A stretch of DNA of 64,000 nucleotides, taken from NCBI GenBank assembly GCA_023313575.1, contig JAJTTP010000001.1, forward strand, positions 1,984,001 through 2,048,000, read 5' to 3'. This document shows, in pieces, positions 47,283-57,930 of the stretch (the first letter of the stretch is position 1; the number at the start of each line of letters is the position of its first letter). The position numbers were made by a program, and so were the translations under genes. The notes under the pieces are model-generated. The model ran no database searches and had not been told where the DNA came from. It saw only the letters and a list, made by a program, of their open reading frames with translations. The DNA comes from Eutypella sp. D-1 (taxonomy: Eukaryota > Ascomycota > Sordariomycetes > Xylariales > Diatrypaceae).

Positions 47283-50200
47283 TCAGACCCCACTACTGTA
47301 TTAGACCTGAGTCGGTGCTCTCTACGGGATCTATAAATCAAAGTTTCTCTTTTCTCTTCCTTCCAGCCTGGGAGGTTCCATCTCTACCTACCTAGCTCTA
47401 CCTACTGGGTAGGTAGATAAGTCTCAAAGCCACATGTCATATGCATAAGTGACCTTGGGGTGGAGGTGAAAGTGGAAGTGGAAGTTGAAAGAAGAACCTT
47501 AGAATGTCCATATCCATATATACGGTTAACCGAAAATTTCGTCATATGTCGGCCTCAGATGTTTACATTAGCACCTCGGGTTACCCCGCCATCATCATCT
47601 CTACGGGCTACTACTAAAAGTAGGCGGGGTTACTTAGTGCTCCCAACTCCTATCAATATGTATTTAGAAGGTAGTAGAGTATCTTCCGGTTACCGCCTTT
47701 TTGAGACCTCCATCAGCACGAAATCTCATCCTGACCTGACAGCCCAAGGACTTAAGTAAAAGGCTGAAAAATCAAAAGTGGGAAATAGTTATCAACATGA
47801 TAATATATAATTTTCATGAGGATTCCCACCAGCTCCAATTCTTGTCACCCACGTGAGTTCCCAACAGGAAGGTTGCCGGATTTTGTTATTAGGTCTTGTG
47901 GACTCCAGCTCGGGTGGTCCCGGACCCAAATCTTGGAGACAGCCAAAGGAATACATACATATGAAGATGACATGACACACCACGCCTCACACGTACTCTC
48001 TTTTCTCTTAGACGTGTAAGCTGGATTCTGGAGACTTATGACGTAAGAGCTGTGTTGCCCGGTGGTGGCAGATACACCCAATTTAAGTTGCCGTTATACG
48101 ACACCGCGTGCCAGACGACTTTATCCACGGTTACAGATTTCATGCCGCGTGAGGGTGACTCCAACCGTGTGTGGTTTCAGAAGGCCACCATACGAAGCAG
48201 CCCGCTCCCCAGTACGTGTGGTTTGCGTCGTTAAGACTCCGGATCTAGGTGGAAAGAAAGGCGGATAGACAGATAAAGGGGGCTGGCTGGATGAGAAGGG
48301 CCTTGACCTCGGGACTGTCCGCCCAGCGGTAACCTTGCATGAGGCCCGCTGAGGCTTAAACGCCAGCGCCCCTTCATCTCGGAATAATACTATATACACA
48401 TTGCCTTCATATCGAACAACATTCTGCAACAATGAAAATCTTCCGACTGCACCATCCTGCAGGAGCTCTGCTTCCTCGACCGCCGCGAAAGGGGGGCTAA
48501 TATCTATATCCGTTGGGTGAAGTCGCACCGTCAGGATTCAGTCTGTGCCGTTGACCGGTTGGTTGGGCAGCGTCCGTTTGCACTTCCACACACAAAGGCG
48601 GCTATGTGCTTTCAGGAACCGCCCCGGCATTGTGTGACCGAGCCTGGAGTAGTATGTAGACGACGCCAGTTTCTCTGTGGAATGGAGCCTCCCGCAATAT
48701 TGAACTGTTGCTAACCGAACAGGAGAGAGAGAGACGCCCTCCCCCCAGGAATGTGGGCAGCACACGACTACGTATTCATGTGGAAGCCATACCGGCCTTC
48801 GCAGGCTATTCTTCCTTGCGAGGTCTGATATGTAAGTGGTAGTTAAAGTAAGTTTAGCCGTTCGAATCGACGAAGATCCGAGCAAGATCGGCGCGCGCGC
48901 ACGCACACTGGCAACGGGTGTACACAGAGGCCCCGACCGCCGTTGCGCCGATCAGTAGCGACAACACCGCGCCGCGTCCAGAGCTGAGCGAAGCAAGGGC
49001 CGCCGCTATAAAGAGGATCGAGACGGGAGGCACTATAACAAATACGTAGCATGATTACATCAAAAACACGCTTTCCCTTCTTCCAGCCTTCCCGAGTTGA
49101 CGCAAGTATTATCTATGTATGTACGTAGCGGCATGCCCGGCAAGCAAGGATTGGTCATTTTAACCACACCAACAATCAGCCAGCTGGCGCCCCATACCCA
49201 ACTTCCAAAACTTTCCAGGGGGTTGTCGAAGTGAGCATTCTTCCCCTCACAAAGAAGCCACACAAATCTGAAACTCGAGTGGTAAGAATGACCTAACCAC
49301 ACCTGCAGGCTGTTGCAACCATGCATACCCAGATAGAGTTAATGGATTGACCGACTACCTCCGTACTAGTTATCTGTATACACCATACACCGTGGAATAT
49401 TTCTGACTTGTACATCTTTACAGCGCATATAGAAAGAAAAGGGGCCGAGGGCCAACTTACATACGGACTGTTATGTATTCGCGGCATTAACTATACCGCC
49501 AGTACGGGGCTTGTTGGTGCTACATCTTACTAGTTAGTAAACTTGTCGCGGAAACGATAGTTCTAACTGACCGCCACGTCCCGCCCTACTAGCAGCTCTA
49601 AGTAGTCGGATAGTGTAGTCGGGTACGAAGTAGTAGGGGTTCTTTTCAGCTGGCGGCAGCCCTAGAGGTAATCAATTCGACCAATATCACATATGTATGC
49701 AGGTCGATAGCCTTAACTACAACATGCTAGGAGTACGAAGTATTCTAGCTTGGAGTGACTGCCTGACCCCCTTCCCCTTGCCAAGGCTACTAGTTACCTA
49801 CACACATGCCGATGCGGATGTGGTTACTAAAATGCTATCGAGGGTCCTGATGGAGCAGCTCATTTCACTCGAGATCCAGCGAGGTCGTTCTGGTCCCGTC
49901 CGATTGGAACAAGTGTTCGACCCTGCTGAAGACAAGAGACAAGGGGATAGAAAAAGCAAGGACGAAGTAACTACACACGAATACTATGTAGATTTCTGCC
50001 GTGAGCTGTACATACTTTTACGGTGTGGTGGAGTGGGGGGGTTTATGTGATGGGCTCCAGCTATATGTAAACCATCTCGTTCTATTGGGAGTGGAGAAAT
50101 GGGAAAGCATTTGAGCATTAACCTCATTACTTCTTCCAAGATTCTGTTAGATTCTGTTAGTTTAGTTCTTAGTTGGTATATCTCCCGTCCTGGTGATCGG

Positions 50201-51913
50201 AGCGACGGGCTGGACGGATTCGGGGCCGACGTACTACAATACCAAGACCACTTAGTTACCTGTTTAGTTACCCATTGGTGCGTTTTCTTCTTCGTCCCAA
50301 CCTTGAGTTACGCGGGTGTCCCTTGCATCGCATGCAGCCGTAGCTGGTCTCCTATCCTATCGCAGTACGTAGTAAGTAATACCTAAGGGGGGGTTTTTAA
50401 CATTACCCACTTCAACTTCCCCTACATGGTCCTATGGTGTGTAATACATACTTTAGGTTAATACATACTTTAGGTATGTACACAGTAATGCAGGTATGTC
50501 CAGGTATTCCGAGATACCTTTTGGTTTCCTTTCTGGGAATTCCCGTTGTCATCGTCGACAAGGAGTTCTTCTCTGGTCTTATGCTAACAGGCATAGACGA
50601 TGACGGGATATAAAGACGAGACGAGACGACGCGTGGAAGATAAAAGGGGGATGTGACGATTTTCGGTGTGCTTTTTGCCTAATAAGAAAAAGACTTCGAT
50701 CGATTGGTGTTTTTTCTCTCTCTCTCTCTCTTTTTCTCCTTTTCAATTTCTCTGGCTCCTGCTGTGCTGTCGTTTTTGCGTGCGTCAAGCGGTCATGCGA
50801 CCACGAAACGAGGAAAAAAAAACAAGGGGAAGGGTGGGATGGTTCGGTTCGTGCCAAGATTCCATGCTTCCAGTCCCCCCCTTCATCATTACCTGCATTC
50901 CCTTCCAACGCGACGGTAGACGGTAGACGTTCTACGGCTCGATGGATTCTCGATCTTTTCCGAGATGATGCAGTGTCGAGATCTTTTATGCCTATCCGCT
51001 TCTCCAGCCGTCCGCAATTAAGGCTATACACGGCCAATGTCAGGGCCGGTCATGGTCCCCCGTCTTGCTCGTCAAAGCCTAAGCCAAGCTTTTGGTTTTC
51101 TGGTTTTTTAGTTTTTGGGGGGCCGTGAGGGGAGCGTAATTTTGGTGTCCTCCGTGGTTGCTCATCGTCGAACAACGGCCCCGATATTCCAAAACACCCC
51201 AGTCGACGGTTCTGGACTGGCGCCAGGGGTCCCCGGCCATTTCTTGCAGCATCCCCTAGGGCTACAAATCCCAGTCGCTGATCTCCAATACATCTCAAAC
51301 GGCCAACTACAGTTTAGGTAGGTAGCCATCGTCAGCTCTTGTCATGTAGGGTATTATACCGCCGAAGCCATCTACGTGAGCAAGAAGGCGTCCGCGGTAA
51401 TTGTTGCCGCCACCATCAGCATCGCCAGCACCAAGTCCGAGTCCGGCCTGGCAAGGTAAGGCAAGGTAAGGTAGTGTCCGTCGGTTCTTTTCTTGCCGGC
51501 GATAGGTAGTTAAGTAGTATTGAAATCGAACGAGAGTGCTGTCTCCTAAGACAGAGTCCCGTCCTTAATCCCAAGAGCCTCGCACAAGCCCTGTACCTCT
51601 GGTTGGTCCTCAAGCCCGAGAGCTGGAGGTCGTATCAACGTTATAACTCGGTACCCCGACATTAGTAGATTTAACTCTGAACGTATAACACCTGGTTGTA
51701 TCGGTCCTTGCATCGGTCCTTACAGGGATTAAAGCAGCATTGTTGGAATTGGCTAGTTCCCGTCCGACTAGACAAGGGACTGTCACAGATGGTAAAGGAA
51801 CAGCACGCCTCATATAACGTTGGCCTAGCCCTCTCACGCGGTTCACTTAGATTCTTGGTCAGGATCCTCGTCTCTTCTTCCACTACAACCCAGCTATCAC
51901 CAGTGACGACGAC

Positions 51914-54106
51914 ATGATCGAGCGGCCCTCTACATCTGACGGACCTAGGGTACCTAGTCCCGGGCCAAACCAGTTCAGATTCGAGAATAAGAACTACAGC
52001 AAGAGAGTATCGAGAGACGACTCCTTCCTAAACACGAGACAGCACGTTGCCGGCTTTGACTTCCGGCCGTACGGTAATCTTCGAGCCCAGCAGGCCACCC
52101 CCGAACTCAGCCCTCTTTCAACGCCGGCCCCCGCGAGCGCGGTCGTCCCCCCTATCAGGATGCCGACGCTTCAGGAAGGGGGTGAGATAGGGATGGCCTT
52201 AGGAAGCCCGGGCCACGCGAGCTGGAACATGGGGAGTCCAAATACGGCACCGAAGACGAAACAAGCCATTTCCGCTACTTGCTCGGGCACGCAAGGCGCT
52301 CGACCCCCTGAACCGCCTGCTCCTAAGAAGCAGCCGGGGAAGTGGAAACTGTTCGGCATGTTTGGGAGGAAGCACGACCCGGCGCCCGCTAATACGGAGT
52401 GGAAAGAAGTCCGCGGCTCGCCGCAGCCGGAGCAGAAGACGGCAACAGCACCCCAATCCCGGTCGCCGGCCAAGATGGAAAGGAGCCTCACGTCCGCTAG
52501 CCGTAAGACGCCTAAGCATAGGCCCCTCGTCCCCAGGACGAATACTTTACCTTTCTCGGAGGGAACTGGTATAGATGATCAGCCGTGGATTAAAGAGCGC
52601 CGGCCCGAGGCCGACAAGAGCATCGGGAATGCCCCCGCTGCAGTGGGCAGCACGCCGTCCTTGACCAAGGGCCCCTTGCTCAACGTGGCCATACCGACCG
52701 TCGAGCTCGAGCGATACTCCGTCATGTTTTCAAGCGTCCTGGGAGAGCAGGGCTCGAAACAGTCCTCGTCCAATTTACTAGCAAGAAGACAGGCCGCCCT
52801 CCAAGAGCTGCGGTCGATCGACGATGCTAAGTTACATGAACAGGTTAGCTGACAATGCACACCCCCCCGCCCCTCCTCCCCTGCTCTGGGAGGGTTTTAA
52901 CAAGCCTAATATCGTGAGCAGGGACAACGACAGCCACAACCCCAGATTATCCGCCGGGCGACATCCCCACAGCCGGAAGCCTCGCCCTCATACGACCAGT
53001 TCCCCTCTCCTCCCGTTAGCCAGGAGAGCCAGCAAAGCCGTCGGACCCCGCACAGGCTAGCACCGATCGCAGGTACGCGCCTCGCGCGGTCCAACACCTC
53101 GCCGGCGATGCTGCCCTCCCCGCTACGGCCGACGTTCGACTCGACCCCGGTGGTCCTCGAGGAGTCGTCTCCAAGCGCCGGCGCCGGCGCCGGCGTAGGC
53201 GACAAGCCGTTATCTTACAATCACCTGCGAGACCCCGTCAAGGGCAACAACCCGCGGGCGAAGCTCACCATCGCGACCCTCGCCAAGGCCCGCGAGACCA
53301 CCAGTACCAAGGAGTCCTCGCCCCAGGGCCCGCTGTCGCCTCCGAGGTCGCACCGCTTTGACCCCGAGGCATCGAGTCTAATACTAGAGTCGTCCACCGA
53401 CGAGGGCGAGGACGTGAGTGAGGGGGTTAGCCACCACCATCACCGCACACCCAAACCCCAAACCGCGCAAAAGGCACCCTCCACAGCGTCCTCGAGCGCG
53501 AGCAGCAGCATCCGCAAGGGTTCGCCGACATCGTCGTCGTTACTGGCGGCGCGGACGACCACGCCACAGACGCAGTCTGACCCGGACTCGCCGGACAGGG
53601 CGGAGAAGAGCGGTGTCTACGGTATCAGGAACGACGACGAAAACGACAGGGATAGGGCCGACGATGATGACGACGATGACGAGGTTGTCATCACCAAGGA
53701 TATGAGCCCCGTGGAGGCATCGATCGCGCGCCAGATCAGTGTCAGCAGGCAACAGCGGCGGCTCCTACGACCGCTGCACAGCCAGCGCAGGAACAGCAAC
53801 GGTAGCACCAGCACCAGCGCCAGCAGCATTCGGCCCGCCGCCGCCGCCGCCACCATCATTGACCCCGTCAAGATGGTCGGAGTCGGGATCGGGATCGGTA
53901 GCGGCGGCAGATCACCGAACAGCCCCGCACCCAGTGCCACTACACCGACGAAGATGATGTCGGTGAAGAAGAAGACGTCGGCTGCGTCCATGGGAATGGT
54001 GGAGACCAAGACCGCCACGCCGACGCTGGTCGTGCCGGGCGCCGCCGGCAGCGACGACCGGTTGCGGATCAGGAGGAGCGAGAGGGTCGTCCTGGAGGCG
54101 GTCTGA
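51914..54106 (+). CDS. uncharacterised Ser/Pro-rich fungal protein, at least 2 exons
   Basis: Exons 51914..52843 and 52922..54106 (78-nt intron, donor GTTAGC, acceptor GCAG) give 704 aa from the ATG at 51914. I do not recognise the family. Visible features: a basic aromatic patch (KKQPGKWKLFGMFGRK, about residues 138-153), an EIGMALGSP segment, long disordered Ser/Pro/Thr-rich regions, HHHH and DDDDDDDE runs, an ISVSRQQRRLLRPL helix-like stretch near residue 590, and a C-terminal IRRSERVVLEAV tail. The frame stays open upstream to 51863 just after a CAG, and an ATG at 51789 followed by GTAAAG would splice to it in frame, giving N-terminus MDPRLFFHYNPAITSDDDM. That would add 18 residues and place the intron right after the start codon. 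Confidence 0.7.
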
Positions 54107-55517
54107 AAACCACGAACCAACCTATATCAACCATCACTTACACACTTCATTTCTCTCGCACTGGTCTCTTGCACCCACATCTTTTTTACCGGTACCTATG
54201 AGCACCGCCTCCGCCTCGACTACTACCACCCCTTTTCTATCAATGTTGACATTGATCTCTTGTTCTTTTCTTCTTCTTTTTTCAACTTCTCTGTACCTAC
54301 TTCTTTTTTCTCGTTTGTTTTGTTCGACACGAAAAGCATATACATATGGATCGTTGAATCAGTACGTGCAAGGTTTGGCGTTGGGAAAACGCGAAAGGGA
54401 AAAAGACCCGAGCATCAAATGGGCCGGCGGTTGGGTTTTTCTTTGTCCGTCTACTTCTTCTCTTCTTCCGTCGTCGGTCTCACCGTCGACTTTGATGCAA
54501 AGACATCTCTGCATTTGCTCTGGACGGATGAGGGCAGAGCAACTTTTGAAAAGGTGGAGGGGGGCCAATGAGACTCCCGTTTTCTTCTTCTCTCCCGCCC
54601 GCCCCTTTACCTTCTTGTTTTGCCGTACTCTTCTTTGATAAGGAGCGGGGAAACATTTTTTCATTGAAATACCAGCGACACTTCACGAGCATGAAGGCTC
54701 CTCGGCACACATCCATCACAGCATGGTCAAACTCGTTTCCTTTTTATCGTTTTTCTTTTGGATTCGTATACTGCCTGTTCTCTTCTATTTTCTTTCACGG
54801 GATGGGTATGGGAAGCAAGTTAGGAGCGAGACGGGGGCCGGGAATGGAAGGCAGGAAGGAAGGAGGAGGGTGCCCCTTAAGAGATTGGTTCATTTCGCTT
54901 GATACCCGGTTTTTATGTTTCGGATTTTACGATTATTATTTTTTCATTCTTTGCAAGGGAGTGAAGGGACACAAGCGGCTGCGATCGGGCGGCCAATTAC
55001 TTGCTTGCGCTTTCGATTTGCCGGTTAGGGATTTACTACTTTATTTATTCATTTTCTTTGGCTCGGAGCTAGTATTACGGGCTATATAAGTAGAAACCTA
55101 GATAGGGTAGCCCCCGTACGTTTTCCTATTGGAACGATCAATGTTACTATGTAGAGCATTGAACCAACTTCCGTGATCTTTGCTCGTGGTTCTTCCGATG
55201 AGCCGTGCTGATGTAAGAACTCTTGGTTCCCTATTGTAATCGTTTACAGCCGATGGAATGGTAGTGGCTGTGTCCGTCGAAGAGCTTCGCCGGAGTAGAA
55301 AAGAAAAAGGGGGATAAAGTTCATACCAAATTGAAGCAACTGCATTAGGAAAGTATAGACGGCCAGAAGGAAGAGCCGATATTTTAATCGCTTCCGTCGT
55401 TATTCGTGTCAGATGTGCATACATCCACCCACATATATACAATAACCAACAGCAACTGCAGCAGTGCCGTGTAGTAGCAACTGGTGGCCTCGTTCGCCAT
55501 TCCAATACAAAACGGGT
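54107..55517. other. convergent spacer
   Basis: About 1.4 kb of pyrimidine-rich sequence followed by AT-rich sequence. The ORFs here (up to 173 codons) consist of low-complexity Ser/Phe/Leu stretches from T-rich DNA and are not supported as genes. It probably holds both 3' UTRs. Confidence 0.5.
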
Positions 55518-57274
55518 TCACCAGATAAGCGAAGCGGTGACCTCCCTATGTTCCTCCCAGGTCTCGAGTCGACCGCCGGAGGGGCCTTGGTACCTGCCCA
55601 TGCCGTCGCCACGCAATAGGACCTCGGTTCGCTGTAGAGCGACCTCCCGCGCGTGCCACTCCCGCACGAAGCGTTGCGCCTCGGCTTCCTCCGCGAAGGA
55701 GACGAGAAATTGCATATACCGCGTGTACATCCAGTCGCGGCCGACGGGCCTGTCAGTTCCCCACCCTTTCGTATTTACGTTATTTTTCGATGCGACTGCG
55801 TCGCTCTTTTCGGTGTTGCTATTGTGAGATCCTTCACTGCTTTTTGACGCCTCTGTATTGCTAGCAGAGACATTGAGGGCGGTAGTTTCTGACTCGGCTG
55901 AAGCCTGATCGGTATCAGCAATGTTGGAGGTGGCGACGTCGTCATTATTATTAGCCCTCTTGCTGACGCCCCTCGGCGCTTTCCACTTTACATTGATTCC
56001 CTTCCCTAAGGGCACAATGCCGTTACTCTCGTCGGCTTCCTCGAGGCCAGGAATCCGCCACGGGAGATTCCGGTCTTCGCCATCCTCCTTAAGGGCCTGG
56101 CGCAGAGCGTGGGGTGTCGTGCGCCCGTCGCCCCCGAGCACGCCCAGGAGTACTAGATATCTGGAGTAGTGGCCAGACCTCTGGAAATGCAGGGTCGGGC
56201 GATCGGGAGACGGGTCCTTAGAAGGCGGAGCAGGGGCAGGCCACAGCTTCTCGGAGAGCGATTCCGCCCAGGAAGTCCCCCCCGGCCCGGCGCCCCACAT
56301 GCGCTCCCAGCGTTCATCAGGCGTGCGTGGGTACTCTACCCCTCGGATGTAGTGGCGCTGAGTCGCCACAGCGAGAGTGAAGGAGCGTATAGCACGCTCC
56401 TCAGCATCCTCCCCGTCGCCCATGGAGGGAGAGGATAGTGATCGAGAGGGGAATAATACATGAGAAGAAGTCTGCGACTCGGAGGGGGCCACGCGAGGCT
56501 TGCTCAGCTTCCACAGTCGGAGTACCTCCTCGCTGTACGCGGCGGCCGACGCCCGGCTGTCAAACAACACGAAGTAATAATCAAAGGGCTCGAGGGTAAC
56601 GGGATCGCGGGCTTGGATCACTGATCGAGGTGGTTTGGCGGTGTTAGTTGGGTGTGGCAAACGTGGCTGCATGAGGCCGAGGGGATATCAAGAGGCAGAA
56701 ACATAGAAGTAACGGACTAGAACTGACCCTTGAGTAAGCCTCCCACCCAACCCTCGACATGCTGCCCTTTAACAGCTAGGCGCATGAAGTCGCTTTCCAT
56801 GAGATTCTTGCTTGTCGCCGATAAGATCAGCATGCCGCCGGGTCGCCGGGGGCCTTCAGCTATCGATCGCCCTCCTTCGCCTTCGGTTGCGTCTGCGACT
56901 AAACCTCCAGGAACGTCAAAGACGCGGGGCGGGAGGCGGGGCGGCTCCTCATCCTCCTCCAGCTGCGATCGGAAGATCCGGTTCGATTCTCCGGGGAAGA
57001 GCTCCTCGTAAAGACTGGGTTTCTTCTTTTCCTGTTGTTGTTGTTGCTGCTGCTGCCTAGGTTGAGGCACCCGGGACTGTAGATTCTCATATTCGGAGCC
57101 GGCGAGAGCATCATCTACCTCTCCATTTTCTTTATCTTTGACGTTGCTCTCGCTACTTCTACTACTGCTACCGTGCAATAACCTGACTGGAAACACTAAT
57201 CGTCGCGAAGTCCATACTAACGGTGCTACGGATCGCTGCGAGAGTGGTCGCTGTAGCTGCTTTCGGAGGAGCAT
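55518..57274 (-). CDS. putative mitochondrial protein of unknown function, 2 exons
   Basis: Exons 57274..56728 and 56620..55518 (107-nt intron, donor GTCAGT, acceptor TCAG) give 549 aa; the junction reads VGGLLK-VIQARDPVTLEPFD. The N-terminus (MLLRKQLQRPLSQRSVAPLV, then WTSRRLVFPVRLLHGSS) is Arg-rich, lacks acidic residues and looks like a mitochondrial presequence. Next come a Gln run (QQQQQQQQ) and the YEELFPGE segment. The stretch SDFMRLAVKGQHVEGWVGGL ... DYYFVLFDSRASAAAYSEEV resembles an RRM-like alpha/beta unit, as does the C-terminal RYMQFLVSFAEEAEAQRFVREWH, so the protein may carry two ferredoxin-like repeats. I cannot name the family. It diverges from the AAA ATPase gene with 656 bp between starts. 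Confidence 0.8.
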
Positions 57275-57930
57275 GGGGCGACGAGTTCCGGTGTCGTCCG
57301 GCGCATCGCATTCGCGCCAGATATAGATATTTGGTGTAGTTGTAAGTGGTAAGTTCTACAGTGGTTAGAGTTATCACCAAGCAATTGGATATGATATCTC
57401 TATATCCCATACCTAGGTACATATGTAGGTAGACGTTGGGTTTATCTTATTATCTTATCGGGAGAACAGCTACTTAGGTACTTAATTAGAGTCGACACTG
57501 TGCTTCAGTACTTAACACTCCTGACATAACGTGGCGCTAGCTTGAGTCTAGGGAGATATACAGTTGAGTAAACTCCTAAGACTTTACAATTGGCACTGTA
57601 CTTTTTTATAAGTCACTTGCTCACCACACAAACTCAGCAAGAACATTATAGTCCCCTACTCTAGGTCTTGATGTTGCGATAAGATACAACCAATTCCACA
57701 GCATAAAAGAAGGAAAGAAAAACTGATAATGGAAGAAATGACAGAAACACTTAGATTTCAACTTATATCCATCAAGACGTCAGGGCATTTCAACTCTCAC
57801 TTTCCTTCTCGACCCCCACTAACTTAAACTTGGAATCGCTAGGTATAACTACTTGCCCAAGTACTTAGGTAGATCATAGGGGAAGGGGACCCAAACTGTA
57901 TTAACTATCACTATTATCAACCTTTCAACC
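57275..57930. promoter_or_regulatory. divergent promoter region
   Basis: 656 bp between two divergent ATGs, AT-rich, with CCTA-type simple repeats. It probably serves both the mitochondrial-protein gene and the AAA ATPase gene. Confidence 0.5.

Larger units (their letters stand above)
46621..51788. other. second gene-poor region, about 5.2 kb
   Basis: Left side is the profilin promoter with a (TAGG)n stretch (46867-46898). An 11-bp tandem repeat lies at 47233-47282. ORFs up to about 150 codons show no motifs. Near 51360-51790 there are short protein-like frames bounded by splice-like signals (for example 51726-51791) that may be extra 5' exons of the following gene, but I cannot prove it. 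Confidence 0.45.

Noticed and set aside
49697..50050. Plus-strand ORF of 117 codons in the second gene-poor region
   Set aside because: No recognised domain, weak start context and no linked exons; could be real but cannot be supported.
50579..51037. Minus-strand ORF of 152 codons
   Set aside because: The apparent EREREK and RKSS runs come from CT-repeat DNA; no family resemblance.
53617..54120. Minus-strand ORF of 167 codons opposite the Ser/Pro-rich gene
   Set aside because: Antisense shadow of low-complexity coding sequence.
54198..55089. Plus-strand ORFs after the Ser/Pro-rich gene with signal-peptide-like starts
   Set aside because: Hydrophobicity comes from T-rich 3' UTR-like DNA; frames overlap and lack motifs.
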